DNA of 8,199 nt. It comes from CAZJBH01 sp964544485 (GTDB lineage Bacteria; Patescibacteriota; Minisyncoccia; Portnoybacterales; UBA2143). The DNA lies in the NCBI GenBank assembly GCA_964544485.1, contig CAZJBH010000026.1, forward strand, positions 1-8,199, read 5' to 3'. Shown one piece after another: positions 1 through 5,831 of this stretch. Below the pieces are notes generated by a model, which was given only the letters and a program-made list of their open reading frames with translations, searched no databases and was not told the origin of the DNA. The first letter of the stretch is position 1; every line of letters begins with the position of its first letter. A program made the translations under genes and the position numbers.

Positions 1-2
1 TT

Positions 3-842
3 CTTTATAATCTTTTTAACCAGGATTTGCAAAAAGTATTGTATTTTTACGGAATTGGTTTTTTAAGCTATGGGATTGCGGTTGTTTTTGGCGCTCGATT
101 TTTAAATCGTTATGGTTTTCGCCGGGCCTTGCAGACTAGCGTTGTTATGGGTATGGCTTATTACACCATCTTTTACTTTTTAGACCAATCTAACGCTTTT
201 TATTTAATCCCTTTAGCTCTTGTAGTTATTTTATTCTTTCGATTAACTTATTGGGTCCCGTATCATGTTGATTTTACCAAGTTTACTTCGCAAAAAACAC
301 GCGGTCGGCAAGTGAGTATTATTTGGGCAACTCGAGCTTTATTAGGGATTTTTCTTCCTATTTTTTCAGGTTTTGTAATTGCTAAATTTGGTTTTGATGT
401 TTTGTTTTTAATCGCTATTTTACTATATTTTGCTTCTGGGCTTCCTTATTTAAGCATACCTCGAACTCGGGAAAAATATCGTTGGAAATGGAAGCGAACT
501 TGGAGAGAGTTTTTAAATAGGAAAAGAAGGAAAATTAATTTAGCTCATGCTGCTTTAGGAGCGGAGAATTTAATTAGTTTAATAGTTTGGCCAATCTTTA
601 TTTTTCAACTTTTAGAAGGCAACTATTTTCAAGTAGGCGCAGTTTCTACTTTAATTATTGCGGTGAGCGTAGTGATTCAATTAATGCTTGGGAAATATAT
701 GGATTTAAAATCAAATAAAGAAAAAATAATGAAATGGGGAACCTATTTTACGCTTTTGGCTGGGTTGTTAAAATCTTTATTACGACTGCTTTTCAGATTT
801 TCTTGGTTGGAGCGTATCATAATATTTCTTCTATTTTTGTAA
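3..842 (+). CDS. MFS-type transporter, N-terminal part (5' end off window, frame broken)
   Basis: This is a polytopic inner-membrane protein, probably a major facilitator superfamily transporter; the substrate cannot be told. The frame is open to the left edge (reading from base 3 gives LYNLFNQDLQKV), so the TTG at 27 is not a credible start and the true start lies upstream. Hydrophobic segments include YGIGFLSYGIAVVFGA, a pair around FYLIPLALVVILFF, a segment near IFLPIFSGFVIA followed by VLFLIAILLYFA, and one near STLIIAVSVVIQLML. Short basic loops such as FLNRYGFRR and GKYMDLKSNKEK resemble the conserved cytoplasmic loops of the family. Sensible sequence ends near base 749; the following residues up to the stop at 842 are out-of-frame. 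Restoring one T in the TTTT run at 746-749 gives GTYFYAFGWVVKIF and joins the C-terminal part. The joined visible product is about 357 residues, close to a family length of about 400, so roughly one helix is missing upstream. Class is fairly sure; whether the break is real is not. Confidence 0.6.
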   Translation, partial: LYNLFNQDLQKVLYFYGIGFLSYGIAVVFGARFLNRYGFRRALQTSVVMGMAYYTIFYFLDQSNAFYLIPLALVVILFFRLTYWVPYHVDFTKFTSQKTRGRQVSIIWATRALLGIFLPIFSGFVIAKFGFDVLFLIAILLYFASGLPYLSIPRTREKYRWKWKRTWREFLNRKRRKINLAHAALGAENLISLIVWPIFIFQLLEGNYFQVGAVSTLIIAVSVVIQLMLGKYMDLKSNKEKIMKWGTYFTLLAGLLKSLLRLLFRFSWLERIIIFLLFL

Positions 843-1075
843 AAACTCCGTTTAATGCTTTGACTTATGAAATTGCCGCTGATCAAGAGCATTATGTGGA
901 TGAATATACAGTATTGAGAGAAATGTCAATTCAATTCGGCCGGGTATTTACTATTTTATTGGTTTTATTCCTTTCTTTGTTTCTTTCTCTTCAATGGATC
1001 TTTATTCTAGCAGCGACCGCTGCTTTATTCTTTAATCTTTTAAAAAAGAAAGATTTACTTGCTTTTCCAAAATAG
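734..1075 (+). CDS. MFS-type transporter, C-terminal part (continuation after frame break)
   Basis: This continues the preceding transporter in another frame. From about base 749 it reads YAFGWVVKIF, then a helix (TTAFQIFLVGAYH), a hydrophilic stretch ISSIFVKTPFNALTYEIAAD, a charged region around HYVDEYTVLREM, and two final hydrophobic segments (VFTILLVLFLSLFLSLQW and IFILAATAALFF) before a short lysine-rich cytoplasmic tail. The ATG at 734 has no ribosome binding site and is probably not used on its own. It overlaps the N-terminal part by 109 bases only because both frames stay open. The stop at 1073-1075 lies 19 bases before the murD start, so the transporter is probably cotranscribed with murD and murC. 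That placement would fit a role at the envelope, but this is only inference. Either this is a pseudogene, or the break is a base-calling or assembly error in a T run; the conserved character of both halves favours an intact gene. Confidence 0.55.
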   Translation: MGNLFYAFGWVVKIFITTAFQIFLVGAYHNISSIFVKTPFNALTYEIAADQEHYVDEYTVLREMSIQFGRVFTILLVLFLSLFLSLQWIFILAATAALFFNLLKKKDLLAFPK

Positions 1076-1094
1076 ATTTTGTAAATTAATTAAA

Positions 1095-2423
1095 ATGCAA
1101 GATTATCAAACATATTTTAAGGACAAGAAAATAACTATGATGGGATTGGGTTTGTTAGGACGGGGCATTAAAGTGGCTCGTTTTTTAGCTCAGCAAGGAG
1201 CTGATTTAACTATTACTGATTTAAAAGATAAACAAGCCTTAGTTCCAGCCTTAGCAGAATTAAAAGAATTCAAGCAAATTAAATATGTTTTAGGCGAACA
1301 TCAATTAAAAGATTTTAAAGATCAAGATATGGTTATTAAAGCAGCCGGAGTTCCTTTAAATTCAGAATATATTCAAGAGGCTAGGAAAAACCAAATTCCT
1401 GTAGAAATGGACGCTTCTTTATTTGTTAAATTAGCTCCAATTAATTTAATTGGAATAACTGGAACGCGCGGGAAATCAACAGTTACTCAGATGATTTATC
1501 AGGGATTGAAAAAATATTATTCAAAAAACCAAGTCTATTTATCCGGCAACATCAAAGGCAAGGCAAGTTTGCCTTTGTTAAAACAAGTTAAACCAGAGGA
1601 TTGGGTGGTTATGGAATTGGATTCTTGGCAATTACAAGGATTTGGCGATTCTCAGATTAATCCTCAAATATCTGTTTTTACGAATTTTTTGCCAGATCAT
1701 TTAAATTATTACCAGAATGATTTAAAAAGATATTTTCAAGATAAAGCTAATATTTTTAAATATCAAAATAAAGAAGCTTATTTAATTTTAACTCAGCAAG
1801 CTAAAGATCAAATTAATAAATATTATCAAAAAGAAATAGCAAGCCAAGAAATATTAGCGGAAGAATTGCCTCAAGACTGGCAATTAAAAATTTTAGGAAA
1901 ACATAATCGAATTAACGCGAGTTTAGCCAAGCAAGTTTTAAAATTATTTGATTTAACTCAACAAGAAATTAAAGAATCTTTAGAAAATTATCAAGGGGAG
2001 CCAGGAAGATTAGAACTAGTTAAAACAGTGAATGGAATTAAATATTACAATGATACTAATGCAACTACTCCGGAAGCTTGTTTAGCAGCTTTGAACTCTT
2101 TTAGTCAAAAAGTAATTTTAATTGCTGGAGGAGCAGACAAAGAATTGGATTTTAAAAAACTAGTTGAACAAATTCCGAATAAGGTTAAAAAATTAATTTT
2201 GATTCAAGGAACTGGAACTGAGAAAATAGAGAAATTGATTTCAAATGATGGATATAGGGTAGTTGAAAGTATGCAAGCAGCAATTCAAGAAGCAAATAAA
2301 CAAGCTCAAAAAGGAGATATCATTTTATTATCTCCCGGAGCAGCTAGTTTTGGGGTTTTTAAAAATGAATATGATCGAGGAGAGCAATTTAATCAAATAG
2401 TTAAGCAAATCAATGAAAGATAA
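1095..2423 (+). CDS. murD: UDP-N-acetylmuramoyl-L-alanine--D-glutamate ligase
   Basis: MurD adds D-glutamate to UDP-MurNAc-L-Ala using ATP, in the cytoplasm, as the second step of peptide stem assembly. The 442-residue product has the three-domain Mur ligase layout. The N-terminal nucleotide-sugar domain carries GLGLLGRG (17-24). The central ATPase domain has P-loop GTRGKST (123-129), ELDSWQLQ (around 174), PDH (200-202) and the lysine of DKANIF (217), which matches the carbamylated lysine position. The C-terminal domain has GKHNRINA (268-275) and NDTNATTPEA (319-328), and ends with LSPGAASFGVF. Arg replaces the usual Asn of the P-loop G-[TS]-N-G-K. The ATG at 1095 is chosen over the in-frame TTG at 1059 because the latter would overlap the transporter and adds a tail unlike MurD; neither has a clear Shine-Dalgarno site. 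Its 3' end overlaps murC by 11 bases, pointing to translational coupling. Confidence 0.93.
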   Translation: MQDYQTYFKDKKITMMGLGLLGRGIKVARFLAQQGADLTITDLKDKQALVPALAELKEFKQIKYVLGEHQLKDFKDQDMVIKAAGVPLNSEYIQEARKNQIPVEMDASLFVKLAPINLIGITGTRGKSTVTQMIYQGLKKYYSKNQVYLSGNIKGKASLPLLKQVKPEDWVVMELDSWQLQGFGDSQINPQISVFTNFLPDHLNYYQNDLKRYFQDKANIFKYQNKEAYLILTQQAKDQINKYYQKEIASQEILAEELPQDWQLKILGKHNRINASLAKQVLKLFDLTQQEIKESLENYQGEPGRLELVKTVNGIKYYNDTNATTPEACLAALNSFSQKVILIAGGADKELDFKKLVEQIPNKVKKLILIQGTGTEKIEKLISNDGYRVVESMQAAIQEANKQAQKGDIILLSPGAASFGVFKNEYDRGEQFNQIVKQINER

Positions 2424-3705
2424 TTTATTTAAAAAATACAAAAAGATTCATTTTATTGGAATTGGCGGAATTGGAGTTTCTGCTTTAGCTCGAATGATGA
2501 TTTTAATAGGTAAAAGGGTAATTGGTTCTGATCAATCAAATAGTTTAGTTACTCAAAAAATAGAGGAATTAGGCGGAAAAATTTTAATCGGACATCAAAC
2601 CTCTAATTTATTAGAAGATACTGATTTATTAATTTATTCTCCAGCGATCAATAAAGATAACCCTGAATTAATTAAAGCTAAAAAATTGAATATCCCCTGT
2701 TATTCTTATCCGCAAGCTTTAGGTTTGATCTCTAAAAAGAAATATACAATTGCTATTTCCGGAACGCATGGTAAAACTACTACCACAGCTATGTTAGCTG
2801 ATATTTTTATTCAAGCTGAAAAAGATCCAACTGTTGTGGTTGGCAGTTTTTTAAATAAGCAAAAAGAGAATTTTATTTTAGGCCAAAGCAGATATTTTAT
2901 AGTTGAAGCTTGTGAGTACAAAAAATCATTTTTAAAATTAAGGCCAAATATTTTAATAATTACTAATATTGAAGCAGACCATTTAGATTATTATGGGCGT
3001 TTAAATAAGATTATTAAAGCTTTTGCTAAATTAATTAAAAAAGTTCCAGAAGACGGATATATTATAGCTAATTTAAATGATGAAAATATTCAACAAGCTT
3101 TGAAAATAGCTAAATCAAAAGCTAAAATTATTGATTATTCGGAAAATGATTTAAAGATCAAATTAAAAATACCTGGAAAACATAATTTAGCTAATGCTCA
3201 AGCAGGTTTTTGCGCAGCTCAAGCTTTAGGAATTAATCAAAAATATATTTTAGAAGCTTTAAAAGAATTTTCCGGAACTTGGCGCAGATTTGAGTATAAA
3301 GGAAAAACTGAACAAAAAGCTTTAATTTATACTGATTACGCGCATCATCCCACAGAGATCAAAGCAACTTTAGCAGCTGCTAGAGAAAAATATCCGGATA
3401 AAAAAATTATTGCTGTTTTTCAGCCTCATTTATATTCCCGAACCAAGCTATTATTAAATGATTTTGCTCAAAGTTTTGATCAAATAGATAAAATAATTGT
3501 AACTGATATTTACGCAGCTCGGGAAAAAATAGATAAAAGCATTCATAGCCAAGATTTAGTTGAAAAAATAGGGGAAAAGGCTGAATATATTTCTGATTTT
3601 GATGAAATAGTTGAAAAAGTAAATAAACAAGCAGATGAAAATACTTTGATTTTGATTCTAGGCGCCGGAGATATTTATCTGTTAGCAGATAAGTTAGTTA
3701 AGTAA
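2413..3705 (+). CDS. murC: UDP-N-acetylmuramate--L-alanine ligase
   Basis: MurC joins L-alanine to UDP-MurNAc with ATP, the first amino-acid addition in peptidoglycan precursor synthesis, in the cytoplasm. The 430-residue product is full length for the shorter MurC type. Motifs in order: GIGGIGVSALARM (16-28) in the UDP-binding domain; P-loop GTHGKTTTT (117-125); EACEYKKSF (165-173); NIEADHLDYYG (185-195); GKHNLANA (255-262); TWRRFE (289-294); DYAHHPTEI (308-316), with the histidines typical of MurC; FQPHLYSRT (336-344); and a C-terminal LGAGDIY. The start ATG lies inside the last codons of murD (11-base overlap), with no Shine-Dalgarno site, so reinitiation after murD is likely. It is the last gene of the plus-strand operon; an intrinsic terminator follows 57 bases after the stop. 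The dcw gene order usual in other bacteria (murG or ftsW between murD and murC) is not kept here. Confidence 0.96.
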   Translation: MKDNLFKKYKKIHFIGIGGIGVSALARMMILIGKRVIGSDQSNSLVTQKIEELGGKILIGHQTSNLLEDTDLLIYSPAINKDNPELIKAKKLNIPCYSYPQALGLISKKKYTIAISGTHGKTTTTAMLADIFIQAEKDPTVVVGSFLNKQKENFILGQSRYFIVEACEYKKSFLKLRPNILIITNIEADHLDYYGRLNKIIKAFAKLIKKVPEDGYIIANLNDENIQQALKIAKSKAKIIDYSENDLKIKLKIPGKHNLANAQAGFCAAQALGINQKYILEALKEFSGTWRRFEYKGKTEQKALIYTDYAHHPTEIKATLAAAREKYPDKKIIAVFQPHLYSRTKLLLNDFAQSFDQIDKIIVTDIYAAREKIDKSIHSQDLVEKIGEKAEYISDFDEIVEKVNKQADENTLILILGAGDIYLLADKLVK

Positions 3706-3762
3706 TTTGGAAATGTTCTATATTAAAGATAGTTAGACATTATTCAAAAATTGAAAAAAAAT

Positions 3763-3794
3763 AAAGCCTCGTACTATTTGAAGTACAAGGCTTT
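3763..3794. terminator. bidirectional intrinsic terminator between murC and the 139-residue gene
   Basis: The stem is AAAGCCTCGTAC (3763-3774) against GTACAAGGCTTT (3783-3794), with an 8-base loop TATTTGAA. On the plus strand there is one C-A mismatch and the stem is followed by TTTTT (3792-3796). On the minus strand the same position becomes a U-G wobble, so the stem is unbroken, and it is followed by TTTATTTTTTTT. It can therefore end both murC and the converging minus-strand gene, and appears best suited to the latter. Confidence 0.85.
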
Positions 3795-3812
3795 TTGTAT
3801 GAGGTTATAAGA

Positions 3813-4232
3813 TTATGCAGGAAGGGGAACGATATAGGTACTTTTGAACTTTAAATGTTTATGAGTAAATTGACTATCTTCGTGAAGTTCCGCGTTACAG
3901 AAGTAAATTTTAATTTTCCGAGACGTTTCTTCCCCGAGACACTCAAGGATTGCGATCGCCATCGCGTACGGATAGTAGGCGCGATGAAGTTCATAGGGAT
4001 CTCGGAACACATCCTTGTCTGGGGTAATGGGTGCTTTATGCTTTACGCAGATAACCGGAGGTGTTTTCCATGCTGCCCATTTTAGAGCGGTCTTTTGGGT
4101 TTTTGTTGCTCCAAAGAAAGGTGTTTTTGCGATGAAATAGATTCCGGCATATGAGAACCAAATTTGCTTTATATCTGCTTCTTCGCGTTGCAACTGGTAG
4201 TTAGGAAAGTACATGCTTGTTTTTTTGCTCAT
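3813..4232 (-). CDS. hypothetical 139-residue protein, independently transcribed
   Basis: I do not recognise this protein. It starts MSKKTSMYFP, is soluble-looking with no signal peptide or membrane helix, and is rich in aromatic and basic residues. Notable stretches are IWFSYAGIYFIAKTPFFGATK (roughly 24-44), KWAAWKTPPVICVKHK (51-66), PYELHRAYYPYAMAIAILE (79-97) and a C-terminal KIKIYFCNAELHED (106-119). Three cysteines (62, 98, 112) show no zinc-finger spacing. The ATG at 4232 is chosen because AAGGAG lies 6 bases upstream, while the ATG at 4352 falls within the promoter, upstream of the likely transcript start. GC content is clearly higher than in neighbours, and codons such as GCG, ATC, CTC and CTT replace the A/T-ending codons used nearby, which suggests different origin or selection for expression. 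It stands alone between its own promoter and terminator. The coding call is supported by the ribosome site and terminator; function is unknown. Confidence 0.8.
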   Translation of the reverse strand: MSKKTSMYFPNYQLQREEADIKQIWFSYAGIYFIAKTPFFGATKTQKTALKWAAWKTPPVICVKHKAPITPDKDVFRDPYELHRAYYPYAMAIAILECLGEETSRKIKIYFCNAELHEDSQFTHKHLKFKSTYIVPLPA

Positions 4233-4336
4233 GATTTTCTCCTTTCTCTCTGTACGGTATTCAAGGCCCATCCGTATAAAGCTGACCACCGTGAGCAAAG
4301 TGGCGATTATCCTAGGACGAGGACAATCTATTGTTT
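4233..4336 (-). promoter_or_regulatory. long leader with possible stem-loops upstream of the 139-residue gene
   Basis: If transcription starts about 7 bases after the -10 box, the transcript carries about 104 untranslated bases. Possible pairings on the minus strand are ACAA/TTGT around a TAGA loop near 4330, the palindrome TCCTAGGA near 4315, CCAC against GTGG in the 4285-4303 region, and TACGG (4276-4272) against CCGTA (4257-4253), which ends shortly before the Shine-Dalgarno site. The frame through the leader is open but lacks a start with a ribosome site. No known riboswitch class is recognised. The stems are short, so a regulatory role is only a possibility. Confidence 0.4.
4239..4244 (-). 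promoter_or_regulatory. strong Shine-Dalgarno site of the 139-residue gene
   Basis: The minus strand reads AAGGAG followed by AAAATC and then ATG at 4232, giving a 6-base spacing. It decides the start. No comparable purine-rich site precedes murD, murC, rplS, the RluA-family gene or the 83-residue gene. Confidence 0.88.
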
Positions 4337-4342
4337 GATAAA

Positions 4343-4371
4343 AGTTTAGCATATTATGCCATAAAAGTCAA
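4343..4371 (-). promoter_or_regulatory. sigma-70-type promoter with extended -10 for the 139-residue gene
   Basis: On the minus strand the -35 box is TTGACT (4371-4366), the spacer is 17 bases, and the -10 box is TAAACT (4348-4343), preceded by TGC as an extended -10. The -35 matches the consensus TTGACA at 5 of 6 positions. The predicted transcript start is near 4336. Confidence 0.75.
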
Positions 4372-4393
4372 GAGGCGGCAAATGCCGTCTCTT
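4370..4393. terminator. terminator-like hairpin after tRNA-Leu
   Basis: A 10-base stem, AAGAGGCGGC (4370-4379) against GCCGTCTCTT (4384-4393), encloses an AAAT loop. On the plus strand it contains a G-U wobble and is followed by TTTT (4392-4395). On the minus strand, the direction of the tRNA-Leu transcript, it has one A-C mismatch and only a modest T-rich tail (TTGACTTTT). It probably ends the tRNA-Leu unit, and its foot overlaps the -35 box of the next gene. Confidence 0.65.
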
Positions 4394-4402
4394 TTGTGAT
4401 AG

Positions 4403-4485
4403 TGCCCAGGGCGGGAGTCGAACCCGCACGCCCATTTGGACACAGGCCCTCAACCTGTCGCGTATACCAATTCCGCCACCTGGGC
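4403..4485 (-). tRNA. tRNA-Leu (anticodon GAG)
   Basis: An 83-base class II tRNA. The acceptor arms GCCCAGG and CCTGGGC pair perfectly. The D arm contains GGCGGAATTGGTA. The anticodon arm is ACAGG-TTGAGGG-CCTGT, with anticodon GAG at 4451-4449 reading CUC and CUU. A long variable arm (around GTCCAAATGGGC) is followed by the T arm GCGGG-TTCGACT-CCCGC and discriminator A. The long variable arm and A73 agree with leucine. CCA is not encoded: the bases after A73 are CTA, so a CCA-adding enzyme is needed. It begins 8 bases after the rplS stop, so it is very likely processed from the rplS transcript. Confidence 0.96.
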
Positions 4486-4493
4486 TTTATTTA

Positions 4494-4976
4494 TTATTTT
4501 TCAGCTGTTTTTTCTTTTGGATTTGATTCTTTTTTAGAACTAGTTTCAGATTTTTTGACTTTTTTTGGTTTTTTAGTTTCAGTTTTTGTTTGTTCTTTAT
4601 TTTTTAAAGGAATCTCCTTAAGCCGCGCTTCTTTAGCGGTTTTATTACGTAAATAATAAAGTTTAGCCCGGCGAACCTTATGGCGTTTAACTACTTCTAT
4701 TTTTTCAACAAAAGGAGCATGAATTGGGAAAATTCTTTCTACTCCGACTCCAGAAGCGGTTCTCCGAACAGTAATTGTTGCGTTAATTCCTTGGCCGTGT
4801 TTTTTAGCGATGACTAATCCTTCAAAAACCTGGATTCTTTGTTTGTCTCCTTCTTTAATTTTTTGATGAACGCGAACTAAATCACCTGATTTAATTTCAG
4901 GAATTTTTTTTTCTTGTCCGCTAATTTTAGCGGCTTGTTTGATTTGTTCTTGATTATATTGATCAATTTGATTCAT
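4494..4976 (-). CDS. rplS: 50S ribosomal protein bL19 with charged C-terminal tail
   Basis: bL19 sits at the interface of the large and small ribosomal subunits. The 160-residue product shows the whole family core: [10 protein letters not shown] (31-40), the segment [13 protein letters not shown] (47-59), [20 protein letters not shown] (67-86) and RRAKLYYLR (103-111). The core ends near residue 120, where usual bL19 proteins of about 115-120 residues stop. About 40 residues rich in Lys, Glu, Thr and Ser follow and look disordered. The N terminus is also slightly long. Its start overlaps the end of the upstream pseudouridine synthase gene by 14 bases, suggesting coupled translation, and no Shine-Dalgarno site is seen. 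tRNA-Leu follows at once. Identity is secure; the role of the tail is unknown. Confidence 0.96.
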   Translation of the reverse strand: MNQIDQYNQEQIKQAAKISGQEKKIPEIKSGDLVRVHQKIKEGDKQRIQVFEGLVIAKKHGQGINATITVRRTASGVGVERIFPIHAPFVEKIEVVKRHKVRRAKLYYLRNKTAKEARLKEIPLKNKEQTKTETKKPKKVKKSETSSKKESNPKEKTAEK

Positions 4977-5664
4977 AAGTTTCTTTAAGATTATTTAAAA
5001 CTTGCGCTAAGTCTTTAGGCAAGCTTGATTCAAGTTCAATTATCTTACCATTAAGTGATTCAAATTTCAAGTATTCAGCGTGTAAAAATTGGTGAGTTAA
5101 ATTTGTTGGATTTTTTTGTCTTTTGAATTGGTATTGTTTATCTCTGCAAATCGGATGGCCGATTGAAGCTAAATGAATTCTAATTTGATGCGTTCTTCCA
5201 GTTTTGGGAAATGCTTTTAAAAGGGTGTAATCCTTATATCTTTTAATAACTTTGTATTCAGTCCATGCTTTTTGGGATTTGTTCGTTAACAATGGAGTTC
5301 TTTTTTTATGATCTTTTTTAGACAAGCTGATTGATTTAGTAATAGTTCCGCGATTCTCTTTGACTTGTCCGTGAACCAAAGCTAAGTATTTTTTAATAAT
5401 TTTTCTATTTTGAAATTGTTGTTTTAGAAAATTAAAAGCTTGGTTATTCTTAGCAATGATTAATAAGCCGGAAGTATCTTTATCTAACCGATGAATAATT
5501 CCCGGACGCAGAGAATCTTCGCCAACTTTTTTAATTTCTGGATATTCTTTTAAAATTTGATCAACTAATGTATTTTTTTGCCCGGGAAAAGCCGGATGAA
5601 CATTAATTCCAGCTGGTTTATTAATAACTAGAAGATTTTTGTTTTCAAAAATTATTTTAAGCAT
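4963..5664 (-). CDS. RluA-family 23S rRNA/tRNA pseudouridine synthase
   Basis: This enzyme isomerises uridine to pseudouridine in structured RNA, most likely 23S rRNA (RluD/RluC type). The 233-residue product has the RluA-family catalytic motif HRLDKDTSG (58-66), with catalytic Asp at 61, preceded by the [10 protein letters not shown] segment (15-24) and followed by KKYLALVHG and the conserved [10 protein letters not shown] (156-165). It lacks an N-terminal S4 RNA-binding domain, so it is shorter than E. coli RluD (about 326 residues). The ATG at 5664 (MLKIIFENK) is preferred over the TTG at 5685 because the extra residues lie in the hairpin spacer after tRNA-Ala and are not typical of the family. 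It overlaps rplS by 14 bases. The exact target uridine cannot be assigned without an S4 domain or other distinguishing features, so no gene symbol is given. Confidence 0.92.
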   Translation of the reverse strand: MLKIIFENKNLLVINKPAGINVHPAFPGQKNTLVDQILKEYPEIKKVGEDSLRPGIIHRLDKDTSGLLIIAKNNQAFNFLKQQFQNRKIIKKYLALVHGQVKENRGTITKSISLSKKDHKKRTPLLTNKSQKAWTEYKVIKRYKDYTLLKAFPKTGRTHQIRIHLASIGHPICRDKQYQFKRQKNPTNLTHQFLHAEYLKFESLNGKIIELESSLPKDLAQVLNNLKETYESN

Positions 5665-5674
5665 AAATTGATAA

Positions 5675-5693
5675 TCCCGACGCAAGGTCGGGA
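5675..5693. other. perfect 7-bp inverted repeat between tRNA-Ala and the pseudouridine synthase gene
   Basis: TCCCGAC (5675-5681) pairs with GTCGGGA (5687-5693) around a 5-base loop. On the minus-strand transcript it lies 10 bases after the tRNA-Ala 3' end and 10 bases before the start codon. No U run follows in either direction, so it is not a normal terminator. It may be an RNA processing structure, a translation-limiting stem or a small dispersed repeat. Confidence 0.6.
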
Positions 5694-5703
5694 ATAAGTA
5701 GGG

Positions 5704-5776
5704 TGGACCGTGTCGGATTCGAACCGACGGCCTTCGGTATGCAAAACCGATGCTCTGCCAACTGAGCTAACGGCCC
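5704..5776 (-). tRNA. tRNA-Ala (anticodon UGC)
   Basis: A 73-base tRNA. The acceptor arms are GGGCCGT and ACGGTCC and contain the G3-U70 wobble that defines alanine tRNAs. The D arm is GCTC...GAGC. The anticodon arm is TCGGT-TTTGCAT-ACCGA, with anticodon TGC at 5743-5741 reading GCA and, by wobble, other GCN codons. The T arm is GTCGG-TTCGAAT-CCGAC and the discriminator is A. CCA is not encoded: CCC follows A73. It is the first member of a unit containing the pseudouridine synthase, rplS and tRNA-Leu. Confidence 0.97.
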
Positions 5777-5790
5777 GATAAGAATAAAGT

Positions 5791-5796
5791 AATATA
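5791..5796 (-). promoter_or_regulatory. possible -10 box for tRNA-Ala
   Basis: TATATT on the minus strand lies about 15 bases ahead of the tRNA 5' end, directly after the upstream terminator, where a new promoter is expected. No good -35 hexamer is found at 16-18 bases upstream, so the call is weak. Confidence 0.25.
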
Positions 5797-5803
5797 AGTT
5801 TGT

Positions 5804-5831
5804 AAAAAAGGCAAGTTTTTACTTAGCCTTT
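5804..5831 (-). terminator. intrinsic terminator overlapping the stop codon of the 83-residue gene
   Basis: On the minus strand AAAGGC-T-AAGT (5831-5821), loop AAAA, then ACTTGCCTTT and a run of six T (5809-5804). The stem has 10 pairs with one bulged T. The TAA stop (5821-5819) lies at the top of the stem and in the loop. It separates the large gene and its 83-residue partner from tRNA-Ala. Confidence 0.8.

Noticed and set aside
744..757. Programmed ribosomal frameshift in the transporter
   Set aside because: There is no canonical slippery heptamer, no strong upstream Shine-Dalgarno-like stimulator and no clear downstream stem; a lost base is simpler.
3952..3959. GCGATCGC, the palindrome repeated in many cyanobacterial genomes
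   Set aside because: It occurs once, inside the coding sequence of the GC-richer gene, and is not evidence of origin.
3855..4349. Plus-strand open frames opposite the 139-residue gene
   Set aside because: They lack ribosome sites, have cysteine- and phenylalanine-rich random-looking products, and lie opposite a better-supported gene.
4233..4352. Longer N terminus for the 139-residue protein, from the ATG at 4352
   Set aside because: That ATG lies between the -35 and -10 boxes, upstream of the predicted transcript start, and has no ribosome site. The AAGGAG at 4244-4239 points to 4232.
3706..4403. Integration of the 139-residue cassette at the tRNA-Leu 3' end
   Set aside because: No copy of the tRNA 3' end or other direct repeat is seen on the far side near 3706-3812, and there is no integrase.
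4396..4656. Plus-strand open frame across tRNA-Leu and rplS
   Set aside because: It reads through the antisense of a tRNA and of the conserved bL19 gene, so it is a shadow.
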